A DNA stretch of 64,000 nt from Methylovirgula sp. 4M-Z18 (GTDB lineage: Bacteria; Pseudomonadota; Alphaproteobacteria; Rhizobiales; Beijerinckiaceae): contig NZ_CP149574.1 in the NCBI RefSeq assembly GCF_037890675.1, forward strand, positions 2,580,874 through 2,644,873. Reading direction: 5' to 3'. The position numbers were made by a program, and so were the translations under genes. The notes under the pieces were generated by a model that saw nothing but the letters and a program-made list of their open reading frames with translations, was not told the DNA's origin and searched no databases. Shown here in pieces: positions 8,801 through 17,321 of the stretch (position 1 is its first letter; every line of letters begins with the position of its first letter).

Positions 8801-11153
8801 GCCCTCGCCCCAGATCGGCTCCAACAATGCTTCCGTGCGCGGCGCGGTCCATGTTTCGCTGCGGCACGACAGCGCCCACAAGCATGTTGCCGGCGAAGCC
8901 GTCTATATCGACGACATGCCTGAGCCCGCAGGGATGCTGCACGCCTATTTCGGCCTGAGCGACCGCGCCCATGCGCGCATCGTGTCGGTGGACCTCGAGC
9001 CCGTGCGCAAGTCGCTCGGCGTCGTCATGGTGCTCACCGCCGCCGATCTGCCGGGCGTCAACGATGTGAGCCCGGTCAACAAGCACGACGAACCGCTGCT
9101 TGCCGCCGACACAATCGAGTTTCATGGCCAGCCGATTTTCGCCGTTGCCGCAACGACGCGCCAAGCCGCGCGCTATGCCGCAGCGCAGGCGATCGTAACC
9201 TATGAAGATCTGCCCGCCGCGCTCGATGTCGATGCGGCGCGCGCCATGAACATGCCCTATGTGACCGAGCCGCTGACCCTAAACATCGGCGATACCAAGG
9301 CCGCCCTCGCTGCGGCGCCGCGGCGCCTGTCGGGACGGCTCGAATTCGGTGGGCAGGATCACTTCTATCTCGAAGGCCATATCGCCGTCGCGGAACCGGG
9401 CGAAGACGAGGATGTGAAAGTCTACTCCTCGACCCAGCATCCGAGCGAAGTGCAACATATGGTGGCGCATATACTTGGCATTTCCTCGAACGCTGTGACG
9501 GTCGAGACGCGCCGCATGGGCGGCGGCTTCGGCGGCAAGGAAACACAAGGCAATCAATTCGCCTGTATCGCGGCGATCATCGCCAAGCGCACGGGCCGCG
9601 CGGTCAAGATCCGCCCCGACCGCGACGACGATATGGTGATGACCGGCAAGCGCCACGATTTCGTGGTGAATTACGATGTCGGCTTCGACGACACGGGCCG
9701 CATCCATGGCGTCGACGTGGTCTTTGCAGCGCGCTGCGGTTTCGCAGCCGACCTTTCCGGCCCGGTGACCGACCGCGCGCTGTTTCATGCCGACAATGCC
9801 TATTATTATCCGTCCGCGCATTTGACCTCGCAGCCGCTGAAGACGAACACCGTTTCGAACACTGCGTTTCGCGGCTTCGGCGGCCCGCAAGGCATGATGG
9901 GCGCCGAGCGAATGATCGAGGAGATCGCCTTTGCGCTCGGCAAGGACCCGCTCGACATCCGCAAGGTCAATTTCTATGGCACCGACGAGCGCAACGTCAC
10001 GCCGTACCATCAGACGGTCACCGACAACATCATCGCGGATGTGGTGGCGGAGCTCGAAAAACGTTGCGACTATGCGGGCCGCCGACGCGCACTCGCCGAG
10101 CTCAACGCCAAGAGTCCGGTCATCAAGCGCGGCATCGCGCTGACGCCCGTCAAATTCGGCATTTCCTTCACCGCGACGCATTACAATCAGGCCGGCGCGC
10201 TGGTCCACATCTATTCCGATGGCAGCGTGCATCTCAACCACGGCGGCACGGAAATGGGGCAAGGCCTCTACACCAAGGTCGCGCAGGTGGTCGCGCAGGA
10301 ATTGCAGATCGATATCGATCACGTGAAGATCACGGCGACGACGACGGCGAAAGTGCCGAATACGTCGGCCACCGCCGCCTCGTCCGGCGCGGATCTCAAC
10401 GGCAAGGCGGCGCAGGCTGCGACGCATACGCTCAAAAAACGCCTCGTTGAATTTGCCGCGGAGAAATGGGCGGTCGATCAGGATCAGGTCGTGTTCTTGC
10501 CGAACCGCGTGCGCGTCGGCAATCAGGAAATCCCCTTCCCCGATTTCGTCAAGCACGCCTATATGGCACGCGTGTCGCTGTCGGCGACGGGCTTCTACAA
10601 GACCCCCAAGATCCATTGGGACCGCGCCAGCGGCCGCGGCCGGCCGTTCTATTATTATGCCTACGGCGCAGCCTGTTCGCTCGTGGCCATCGATACGTTG
10701 ACCGGCGAATATCGCATCGAGCGCGTCGACATTCTGCACGATGCAGGCAATTCCCTGAATCCGTCCGTGGACATCGGCCAGATCGAGGGCGGGTTCGTTC
10801 AGGGCGCGGGTTGGCTGACCACCGAAGAATTGGTGTGGGACGATAAGGGCCGCCTGCGCACCCATGCGCCGAGCACCTACAAGATCCCGGCTTGCGGTGA
10901 TCGTCCGCGCATCTTCAACGTCGAGCTGTTCCAATCCTCGGGCAACCGCGAAGAGGCGATCTTCCGCTCGAAGGCCGTCGGCGAACCGCCGTTCATGCTC
11001 GGCCTGTCGGTGTGGCAGGCGATCTCTGATGCGGTGGCCAGCGTCGCCGAACACCGTGTCAATCCGCGGCTCGATTGCCCAGCAACGCCCGAGCGCGTGT
11101 TGGCTGCGGTCGAACGGGTCCGCGCCGCCGACCCGATACGCAAAGGCACATGA
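8793..11153 (+). CDS. xdhB: Xanthine dehydrogenase large (molybdopterin) subunit
   Basis: Catalytic molybdenum-cofactor subunit of xanthine dehydrogenase, 786 residues. Visible motifs are GGGFGGKE (about residues 242-249), FRGFGGPQGM in the cofactor region, and GEPPFML (about 730), which holds the active-site Glu of the xanthine oxidase family. ATG 8793 overlaps the xdhA stop by eight bases and has CAGGAG upstream, so the two subunits are translationally coupled. An earlier in-frame start at 8733 lies inside xdhA and is not needed. The gene overlaps xdhC. Confidence 0.93.
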   Translation: MHKPSPQIGSNNASVRGAVHVSLRHDSAHKHVAGEAVYIDDMPEPAGMLHAYFGLSDRAHARIVSVDLEPVRKSLGVVMVLTAADLPGVNDVSPVNKHDEPLLAADTIEFHGQPIFAVAATTRQAARYAAAQAIVTYEDLPAALDVDAARAMNMPYVTEPLTLNIGDTKAALAAAPRRLSGRLEFGGQDHFYLEGHIAVAEPGEDEDVKVYSSTQHPSEVQHMVAHILGISSNAVTVETRRMGGGFGGKETQGNQFACIAAIIAKRTGRAVKIRPDRDDDMVMTGKRHDFVVNYDVGFDDTGRIHGVDVVFAARCGFAADLSGPVTDRALFHADNAYYYPSAHLTSQPLKTNTVSNTAFRGFGGPQGMMGAERMIEEIAFALGKDPLDIRKVNFYGTDERNVTPYHQTVTDNIIADVVAELEKRCDYAGRRRALAELNAKSPVIKRGIALTPVKFGISFTATHYNQAGALVHIYSDGSVHLNHGGTEMGQGLYTKVAQVVAQELQIDIDHVKITATTTAKVPNTSATAASSGADLNGKAAQAATHTLKKRLVEFAAEKWAVDQDQVVFLPNRVRVGNQEIPFPDFVKHAYMARVSLSATGFYKTPKIHWDRASGRGRPFYYYAYGAACSLVAIDTLTGEYRIERVDILHDAGNSLNPSVDIGQIEGGFVQGAGWLTTEELVWDDKGRLRTHAPSTYKIPACGDRPRIFNVELFQSSGNREEAIFRSKAVGEPPFMLGLSVWQAISDAVASVAEHRVNPRLDCPATPERVLAAVERVRAADPIRKGT

Positions 11154-12010
11154 CCATGAGCGGCCTGTTGGATTTTCTGCAGGCGAAACGAAGCGCGGCC
11201 GCGCCCGTCATGCGGGTGCGTGTCGAAATCGCGAAGGGCTCGACGCCGCGCGAAACCGGTGTCTTCATGCTGGTAAGTGCGCAGGATTGCGCCGGAACGA
11301 TCGGTGGCGGGCGGCTAGAATGGGAAGCGATCCGCATGGCCCGCGAAGCACTCGCGCGACATGCAGCGATGGACAATATCGCCATTCCGCTCGGACCCTC
11401 GATCGGCCAATGCTGCGGCGGCCATGTCACGCTGTCGCTGACGCCCGTCGATGCGGCGGTTACGGCACAGATCGAGGCCGCCGAGGCCGAAGCGCGCAAG
11501 GCGCAACCCTATGTGATCGTCTTCGGTGCAGGGCATGTCGGCCGCGCGCTCGTCGCGGCGCTCGGCCTTCTGCCGTTCCAGGTCCGCTGGGTCGACGAGC
11601 GCGAGGACGAATTCAAGATCGGCAAGCCGGCCAATCACGTCGAAGTGGTCGTCGCTGAGCAAGCCCTCGCGGAGGTCCGCCGCGCGCCGCCCGGCAGCGC
11701 CTTCGTCGTCCTGACCCACAGCCATAGTCTCGACGCGCTGATCGTCTCGGCGGTGCTGGACCGAGGCGATTTTGCCTATCTCGGTCTCATTGGCTCGAAG
11801 AGCAAGCGCAAGACCTTCGAACACGCCTTACGCGAATCCGGTTACACGCGCGCGCAGCTTGCGCGCCTGACCTGCCCCATCGGCGGCGCGCAGGTGCACG
11901 ATAAGCGGCCCGAAATCATCGCCGCCATGACCGCGGCCGAGATCATCGAAGTGCTGAGCAAACAGCAGCAGGCGGCCGACGAACGTCAACACACGCAGCG
12001 CGCTCTGTGA
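11150..12010 (+). CDS. xdhC: Xanthine dehydrogenase accessory protein
   Basis: Chaperone that binds molybdenum cofactor, promotes its sulfuration and inserts it into XdhB. The 286-residue protein has an N-terminal XdhC/CoxI domain with GQCCGGHV (about residue 87) and a C-terminal Rossmann domain with VFGAGHVGRAL (about residue 124). The ATG at 11150 overlaps the xdhB stop in an ATGA arrangement; a second ATG at 11156 is possible. It ends the uraH-xdhABC operon and is followed after eight bases by a very strong palindrome. Confidence 0.92.
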   Translation: MTMSGLLDFLQAKRSAAAPVMRVRVEIAKGSTPRETGVFMLVSAQDCAGTIGGGRLEWEAIRMAREALARHAAMDNIAIPLGPSIGQCCGGHVTLSLTPVDAAVTAQIEAAEAEARKAQPYVIVFGAGHVGRALVAALGLLPFQVRWVDEREDEFKIGKPANHVEVVVAEQALAEVRRAPPGSAFVVLTHSHSLDALIVSAVLDRGDFAYLGLIGSKSKRKTFEHALRESGYTRAQLARLTCPIGGAQVHDKRPEIIAAMTAAEIIEVLSKQQQAADERQHTQRAL

Positions 12011-12018
12011 GTATGCTT

Positions 12019-12083
12019 TGTCTGTATGATTGTGCGCGGCCCTTCTCCCGATGGGAGAAGGGCCGCGCACAATCATACAGACA
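12019..12083. repeat. Perfect 31-bp inverted repeat (hairpin) after xdhC
   Basis: Bases 12019-12049 and 12053-12083 are exact reverse complements separated only by GAT. The inner part is the CCTTCTCCC...GGGAGAAGG core seen elsewhere in the window. In RNA it would form a 31-bp stem just downstream of the xdhC stop, so it is a plausible transcript end or 3' stabiliser. There is no T-tract directly after it. The outer flanks (TGTCTGTATGATTGTGCG and its complement) are not shared with the other copies. Confidence 0.75.
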
Positions 12084-12126
12084 TTTTCTCGGACGGCGAT
12101 GGGTCGAGCCCAAGATGACAATCGTT

Positions 12127-12142
12127 GGCCTCACGTGAGGCC
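12127..12142. promoter_or_regulatory. 16-bp perfect palindrome upstream of gcl
   Basis: GGCCTCACGTGAGGCC is an exact 16-bp palindrome without a spacer, 256 bp before the gcl start. Having no loop, it is better suited to binding a dimeric regulator than to forming an RNA hairpin. Its role is unknown. Confidence 0.3.
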
Positions 12143-12397
12143 GCGTCAGGCGCCACAAGTATGAGAGGACACGATCTCTTTTTGATCGTGCGGCCTTTGC
12201 CACGGCAGAGTTTGTACATTTCCCGGAACGTTCCTCGACCTCTCCCTGTCGGGGAATGACGCGGCCGGCTGTGAATCTCGCACGCGGCCGGCCGCACACT
12301 CTTTGGATTTTTTTGAAGATGCTTTGCGCGATTGGAGCGTGGGCGGCAGCAACGCAAAAGCCTAAACTTGCAGAAAGTTCAAGCACAGGAGGAAGAG

Positions 12398-14173
12398 ATG
12401 GCAAGGATGCGGGCGATCGATGCCGCGGTCATTGTGATGGAAAAAGAGGGAGTGACCTGTGCGTTCGGCGTGCCGGGAGCGGCGATCAATCCGCTTTATT
12501 CGGCGATGCGGCCGCGCAATTCCATCCGCCATGTCCTCGCGCGGCATGTCGAGGGCGCGAGCCATATGGCAGAGGGCTATACCCGCGCCAAGGCGGGCAA
12601 TATCGGCGTGTGCATCGGCACCTCCGGCCCGGCCGGCACCGATATGATCACTGGCCTCTACTCGGCCTTGGCCGATTCCATTCCCATCCTGTGCATCACC
12701 GGCCAAGCGCCGCGCGCCCGGCTCTACAAGGAAGATTTCCAGGCCGTCGATATCGAATCGATTTCGAAGCCCGTGACCAAATGGTCGGTCACCGTGCGCG
12801 AGCCCGGCCTTGTGCCGCGCGTGTTCCAGCAGGCCTTCCACATCATGCGCTCCGGCCGGCCCGGCCCAGTGCTGGTCGACCTGCCGTTCGACGTGCAGAT
12901 GGGCGAGATCGAGTTCGATCCCGACACGTATGAGCCGCTGCCGGTGCACAAGCCCGCCGCCACCCGTGGCCAGATCGAAAAAGCCCTCGAAATGCTGAAC
13001 GGTGCTGATCGGCCACTGATCATCGCCGGCGGTGGCATCATCAATGCCGATGCGTCAAAGCTGCTCGTGGAGTTCGCCGAAGTCACCGGCGTGCCAGTCA
13101 TCCCGACCCTGATGGGCTGGGGCACGATCCCGGACGATCATCCGCTGATGGTCGGCATGGTCGGCCTGCAGACCAGCCACCGCTACGGCAATGCGACCTT
13201 CCTCGCCTCTGACTTCGCGCTCGGCATCGGCAACCGCTGGGCCAATCGCCACACCGGGTCAGTCGAGACCTACACTAAGGGCCGCACCTTTGTGCATGTC
13301 GATATCGAGCCGACCCAGATCGGCCGCGTGTTCAATCCCGACCTCGGCATTGCGTCGGACGCCGGCGCAGCCCTGAAGCTGTTCGTCGAAGTGGCCAAGG
13401 AATGGAAGGCGGACGGAAAACTCAAGGATCGAGGCGCCTGGGTCGAGGAATGCCGCGAACGCAAGCGCACGCTGCTCCGCCGCACCCATTTCGACAATAT
13501 GCCGATCAAGCCGCAGCGCGCCTATGAGGAAATGAACAAGGCGTTCGGCAAGGACACCTGCTACGTCTCGACCATCGGCCTGTCGCAGATCGCCGCCGCG
13601 CAATTCCTGCACGTGTACAAGCCGCGCCATTGGATCAATTGCGGCCAGGCTGGCCCGTTGGGCTGGACCATGCCGGCCGCACTCGGCGTGCGCGTCGCCG
13701 ATCCGGAGCGCGAGATCGTCGCGATCTCGGGCGATTACGACTTCCAGTTCATGATGGAGGAGCTTGCGGTCGGGGCGCAGTTCAACCTGCCCTACATCCA
13801 CATCCTGGTGAACAATTCCTATCTCGGCCTGATCCGCCAGTCGCAGCGCGGGTTCCAGATGGACTATTGCGTGCAATTGTCCTTCGACAATGTGAACGCG
13901 CCCGAATTGCGGGGCTATGGCGTCGATCACGTCGCGGTGGTCCAGGGCCTCGGCTGCAAAGCGTTGCGCGTCACCGATCCGAACGAGATCCATGGCGCCA
14001 TCCTAAAAGCGAAGAAGCTGATGGAGGAATTCCGCGTGCCGGTGGTGGTCGAGATCATCCTGGAGCGCGAGACCAACATCGCCATGGGCACCGAGCTCGA
14101 CAACATCACCGAGTTCGAGGATCTGGCGCAATCGGCAGCGGATGCCCCGACCGCCATCGCCCTGCTCGATTAA
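12398..14173 (+). CDS. gcl: Glyoxylate carboligase
   Basis: Thiamine-diphosphate enzyme that condenses two glyoxylate molecules to tartronate semialdehyde and CO2, taking up the glyoxylate made by AllA. The 591-residue protein carries the N-terminal Gcl segment [10 protein letters not shown] and [13 protein letters not shown], where Val51 replaces the catalytic Glu of other TPP enzymes, a hallmark of glyoxylate carboligase. The TPP/Mg motif GDYDFQFM...NN is near residue 445. ATG 12398 follows AGGAGGAAG. It heads the gcl-hyi-glxR-ttuD operon. Confidence 0.95.
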   Translation: MARMRAIDAAVIVMEKEGVTCAFGVPGAAINPLYSAMRPRNSIRHVLARHVEGASHMAEGYTRAKAGNIGVCIGTSGPAGTDMITGLYSALADSIPILCITGQAPRARLYKEDFQAVDIESISKPVTKWSVTVREPGLVPRVFQQAFHIMRSGRPGPVLVDLPFDVQMGEIEFDPDTYEPLPVHKPAATRGQIEKALEMLNGADRPLIIAGGGIINADASKLLVEFAEVTGVPVIPTLMGWGTIPDDHPLMVGMVGLQTSHRYGNATFLASDFALGIGNRWANRHTGSVETYTKGRTFVHVDIEPTQIGRVFNPDLGIASDAGAALKLFVEVAKEWKADGKLKDRGAWVEECRERKRTLLRRTHFDNMPIKPQRAYEEMNKAFGKDTCYVSTIGLSQIAAAQFLHVYKPRHWINCGQAGPLGWTMPAALGVRVADPEREIVAISGDYDFQFMMEELAVGAQFNLPYIHILVNNSYLGLIRQSQRGFQMDYCVQLSFDNVNAPELRGYGVDHVAVVQGLGCKALRVTDPNEIHGAILKAKKLMEEFRVPVVVEIILERETNIAMGTELDNITEFEDLAQSAADAPTAIALLD

Positions 14174-14190
14174 CGCTTAAGGACCCGACC

Positions 14191-14967
14191 ATGACCAAAT
14201 TCAGTGCCAACCTGAGCATGCTGTTTCTCGAAGTCCCGTTCCTCGAGCGGTTCGGCGCGGCGAAAAAGGCCGGCTTCCACGGTGTCGAATATGTCTCGCC
14301 GTACGAGTTCGGCGCGGAAGAGATTGCCAAGCTGCTGAGCGAGCATCAGCTCGAACAGGTTCTGTTCAACCTGCCCGCCGGCGATTGGGGCAAGGGCGAG
14401 CGCGGCATCGCCTGCCATCCTGACCGGGTGGAGGAATTCCGCGCCGGGGTCGACAAGGCGATCACTTATGCCAAGGCGCTTCAATGCCCCCAGGTCAATT
14501 GCCTCGCCGGCATCGTGCCGACCGACGTCAGCGCCGCGGACGCCCGCGCAACACTGGTCAGCAACTTGCGCTTTGCCGCCGAAAGGCTGCAGGCAGCCGG
14601 CATTCTCCTGCTGCTTGAGCCGATCAATCACTACGACATCCCCGGCTTCTGCGTCACCAAATCGGCGCAGGGCATCTCGATCATGGACGAGGTCGGCTCA
14701 GCGAACCTGAAGCTGCAATACGACATCTACCACATGCAGCGCATGGAGGGCGAACTGGCCAACACCGCGCAAAAGCTTCTGCCGCGCATCGCCCATATTC
14801 AGCTCGCCGACAATCCGGGCCGGAACGAGCCGGGCACCGGCGAGATCAATTATCCCTTCCTCTTCGCGCATCTCGCGCGCATCGGCTACGCAGGCTGGAT
14901 CGGCTGCGAATACAAGCCAAAGGGCGGGACCAACGCGGGCCTCGGCTGGATGAAGGGCCTCAGCTAA
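14191..14967 (+). CDS. hyi: Hydroxypyruvate isomerase
   Basis: Interconverts hydroxypyruvate and tartronate semialdehyde. The 258-residue TIM-barrel protein has the Hyi pattern: NLSMLFLEVPFLERF at the start, LLEPINHYDIPGF with the metal-binding Glu, and LQYDIYHMQRMEG in the middle. ATG 14191 lies 17 bases after gcl; a purine-rich AAGGA at 14179-14183 may serve as ribosome-binding site. The frame is open upstream inside gcl, but that part is a shadow. It is the second gene of the glyoxylate operon. Confidence 0.93.
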   Translation: MTKFSANLSMLFLEVPFLERFGAAKKAGFHGVEYVSPYEFGAEEIAKLLSEHQLEQVLFNLPAGDWGKGERGIACHPDRVEEFRAGVDKAITYAKALQCPQVNCLAGIVPTDVSAADARATLVSNLRFAAERLQAAGILLLLEPINHYDIPGFCVTKSAQGISIMDEVGSANLKLQYDIYHMQRMEGELANTAQKLLPRIAHIQLADNPGRNEPGTGEINYPFLFAHLARIGYAGWIGCEYKPKGGTNAGLGWMKGLS

Positions 14968-14990
14968 CCACCATCAGCGGAGATTAAGAC

Positions 14991-15878
14991 ATGAGCACGA
15001 TCGGTTTCATTGGCCTTGGCATCATGGGCCGCCCCATGGCGGGGCATTTGCTCGCCGCCGGCAACAAGTTGGTGACCTTCTCGCGCGGCGCCAAGCCCGA
15101 GGAGCTTCTGGCCAAGGGCGCGCAATGGGTCGACTCGAACAGGCAAGTTGCCGAAAGCGCCGATATCATCTTCCTCATGGTGCCGGACACGGCCGATGTG
15201 GAGGCGGTGCTGTTCGGCGAGAATGGCGTCGCCGCCGGCCTGATCCCAGGCAAGATCGTCGTTGATATGAGCTCGATTTCGCCGGTCGCGACCAAGGAGA
15301 TCGCTAAGAAGATCAATGATCTTGGCTGCGATTATCTCGATGCGCCGGTATCGGGCGGCGAGGTCGGCGCCAAGGCCGGCTCGCTCACCATCATGGTCGG
15401 CGGACCGCAAGCCGCCTTCGACAAGGTCAAGCCTTTGTTCGATCTGATGGGCAAGAACGTGACGCTGGTCGGCGGCAATGGCGATGGCCAGACGACCAAG
15501 GTCGCCAACCAGATCATCGTGGCCCTGACCATCGAAGCGGTGGCCGAAGCGCTGGTGTTCGCCTCCAAAGCCGGCGCAGATCCGGCGCAGGTGCGCCAGG
15601 CGCTGATGGGCGGCTTCGCCTCCTCGCGCATCCTTGAAGTGCATGGCGAGCGCATGATTAAACGCACTTTCGATCCGGGTTTCCGCATCGAACTGCACCA
15701 GAAGGACCTCAATCTGGCGCTCGCTAGCGCCCGCGCGATCGGCGTATCACTGCCGAACACCGCGACGGCGCAGGAATTGTTCAATGCCTGCGCGGCCAAT
15801 GGCGGCGCGAAATGGGACCATTCTGGCATGGTGAAGGCCCTTGAACTGCTGGCCCAACACGAAGTAGCAAAGGCTTGA
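14991..15878 (+). CDS. glxR: 2-hydroxy-3-oxopropionate (tartronate semialdehyde) reductase
   Basis: NAD(P)H-dependent reductase turning tartronate semialdehyde into D-glycerate. The 295-residue protein belongs to the beta-hydroxyacid dehydrogenase family: dinucleotide-binding GFIGLGIMGRPMAGHL at the N-terminus, substrate-binding DAPVSGGEVGAKAGSL (about residue 119), and GQTTKVANQI with the catalytic Lys near 169. Its place between hyi and a glycerate kinase fixes the role. A 17-bp hairpin follows the stop. Confidence 0.93.
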   Translation: MSTIGFIGLGIMGRPMAGHLLAAGNKLVTFSRGAKPEELLAKGAQWVDSNRQVAESADIIFLMVPDTADVEAVLFGENGVAAGLIPGKIVVDMSSISPVATKEIAKKINDLGCDYLDAPVSGGEVGAKAGSLTIMVGGPQAAFDKVKPLFDLMGKNVTLVGGNGDGQTTKVANQIIVALTIEAVAEALVFASKAGADPAQVRQALMGGFASSRILEVHGERMIKRTFDPGFRIELHQKDLNLALASARAIGVSLPNTATAQELFNACAANGGAKWDHSGMVKALELLAQHEVAKA

Positions 15879-15887
15879 GGCAAAATT

Positions 15888-15934
15888 GCAGAATCCGGTC
15901 TCCCCGCGCGATCGCTTGGGAGACCGGATTCTGC
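15888..15934 (+). repeat. 17-bp perfect hairpin between glxR and ttuD
   Basis: Arms 15888-15904 and 15918-15934 (GCAGAATCCGGTCTCCC and its exact complement) flank a 13-base loop. It starts ten bases after the glxR stop and ends 26 bases before the ttuD start. With no T-tract it may be an internal mRNA processing or attenuation structure rather than a full terminator. Confidence 0.6.
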
Positions 15935-15960
15935 GCATTAATGGGACTGGGAGAGGAAAT

Positions 15961-17229
15961 GTGATTCAAGACCAGCGGCAATTTCTTCTCGATTTGTTTA
16001 AGTCGGCGGTCGATGCGGCGCGGCCAGAGCTCTGCGTGCCGCAGAACCTGCCCGCCGCGCCCAAAGGCCGGCTGATCGTCGTCGGCGCCGGCAAGGCGGC
16101 GGCCTCCATGGCTGCGGCGGTGGAAGCCCATTGGCCGGGGCCGCTCGAAGGCGTGGTGGTGACGCGCTACGGCCATCACGTGCCGACGACGCGCATCGAA
16201 GTGATCGAAGCCTCCCATCCCGTTCCCGACGCGGCCGGTGAAGCCGCCGCGCAGAAGATTCTGGACAAAGTTCAGGGCCTCACCGCCGACGATCTCGTCC
16301 TGTGCCTGATCTCCGGCGGCGGCTCCGCGCTGCTCTCTCTGCCAGCCCCTGGGCTCACGCTCGCCGACAAGCAGGCGATCAACAAGGCCCTGCTGCGCAG
16401 CGGCGCCAGCATCGCCGAGATGAATTGCGTGCGCAAACATCTCTCACGGATCAAAGGCGGCCGCCTAGCCGTGGAGGCGGCGCCGGCTCAGGTCGTGGCG
16501 CTGATTATCTCCGACGTCCCGGGCGACGATCTCTCAATCATCGCCTCCGGCCCGACCGTCGACGATATGACGACCTCGGCCGAAGCGCGCGCCATTCTGG
16601 AAAAATACAATATTCCTGTGTCCGACGCGGTTCTGGCGCATCTCAATGATCCACGCTCGGAAACGCCCAAACCCGGCGACCCGCGCCTCGCGCATGTCGT
16701 CAACAAGCTCATTGCGACGCCGCAAATGGCTTTGGAAGCCGCCGCCGATGTCGCGCGCAAGCACGGCGTAACGCCGCTCATTCTCGGCAATGCGATCGAG
16801 GGCGAGGCGCGCGAGGTCGCGATCGTACATGCCGGCATCGCGCGCCAATGTTTTGAGCATGACCAGCCGGCAGCGGCGCCCTGCGTGCTGATCTCGGGCG
16901 GCGAGACCACGGTCACCGTGCGCGGCAAAGGCCGCGGCGGCCGCAATGCCGAATTCCTGCTAGCGCTCGCAGTCGCGCTCAACGGCCATGCGGGCATCGC
17001 GGCGATCGCGGGCGACACCGACGGCATCGACGGCAGCGAGGATAACGCCGGCGCGATCATCGCCCCAGACACGATCGCGCGGGCGGCACAAGCCGGCCTC
17101 GATCTCAAGCAGGTGCTCGCCAACAACGACGCCTATTCGGCCTTCGCTACCCTCGGCGATCTCGTCATCACAGGCCCGACCCTCACCAACGTCAACGACT
17201 TCCGCGCCATCCTCATCCAACGCCAGTGA
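15961..17229 (+). CDS. ttuD: Glycerate 2-kinase (MOFRL family)
   Basis: Phosphorylates D-glycerate to 2-phosphoglycerate with ATP, passing purine and glyoxylate carbon to central metabolism. The 422-residue protein has the DUF4147 kinase domain (ISGGGSALLSLPAPG, about residue 119) and the C-terminal MOFRL domain (LISGGETTVTVRGKGRGGRNAE, about 310-330). The GTG at 15961 is chosen because GGGAGAGG lies just upstream; an earlier ATG at 15886 would place the start inside the hairpin before the gene. It closes the gcl operon. Confidence 0.9.
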   Translation: MIQDQRQFLLDLFKSAVDAARPELCVPQNLPAAPKGRLIVVGAGKAAASMAAAVEAHWPGPLEGVVVTRYGHHVPTTRIEVIEASHPVPDAAGEAAAQKILDKVQGLTADDLVLCLISGGGSALLSLPAPGLTLADKQAINKALLRSGASIAEMNCVRKHLSRIKGGRLAVEAAPAQVVALIISDVPGDDLSIIASGPTVDDMTTSAEARAILEKYNIPVSDAVLAHLNDPRSETPKPGDPRLAHVVNKLIATPQMALEAAADVARKHGVTPLILGNAIEGEAREVAIVHAGIARQCFEHDQPAAAPCVLISGGETTVTVRGKGRGGRNAEFLLALAVALNGHAGIAAIAGDTDGIDGSEDNAGAIIAPDTIARAAQAGLDLKQVLANNDAYSAFATLGDLVITGPTLTNVNDFRAILIQRQ

Positions 17230-17270
17230 GGCATCGACCACGAAAGCTTGTCGGTTGAGCTTTGAAAAAG

Positions 17271-17302
17271 GGGTTCGGTGGCGTCATCATCGCACCGAAC
17301 CC
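17271..17302 (-). terminator. Terminator of the patatin gene
   Basis: A 10-bp inverted repeat GGGTTCGGTG/CACCGAACCC with a 12-base loop lies between convergent ttuD and the patatin gene. Read on the minus strand it is followed by CCTTTTTC, as for a Rho-independent terminator of the patatin transcript; on the plus strand there is no T-tract. Confidence 0.6.
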
Positions 17303-17321
17303 AAACATCTTTCGCAATCGA

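Larger units (their letters stand above)
12011..12397. other. Palindrome-rich intergenic region xdhC / gcl
   Basis: 387 bp without a supportable gene. It contains the 31-bp-arm palindrome at 12019-12083, a perfect 16-bp palindrome GGCCTCACGTGAGGCC at 12127-12142, a GGAACGTTCC palindrome at 12225-12234, and repeated CGGCCGG blocks at 12262-12296. The gcl promoter and its operator should lie in the second half. The gcl ribosome-binding site AGGAGGAAG is at 12387-12395. Confidence 0.45.

Noticed and set aside
9279-11054. 591-codon open frame antisense to xdhB
   Set aside because: It is a shadow of the GC-rich xdhB coding strand, with Arg/His/Gly-rich translation and no recognisable domain; xdhB on the other strand has all expected motifs.
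12332-12397. 22-residue N-terminal extension of glyoxylate carboligase
   Set aside because: ATG 12398 has AGGAGGAAG directly upstream and matches the conserved Gcl N-terminus, with Val51 falling at the correct position.
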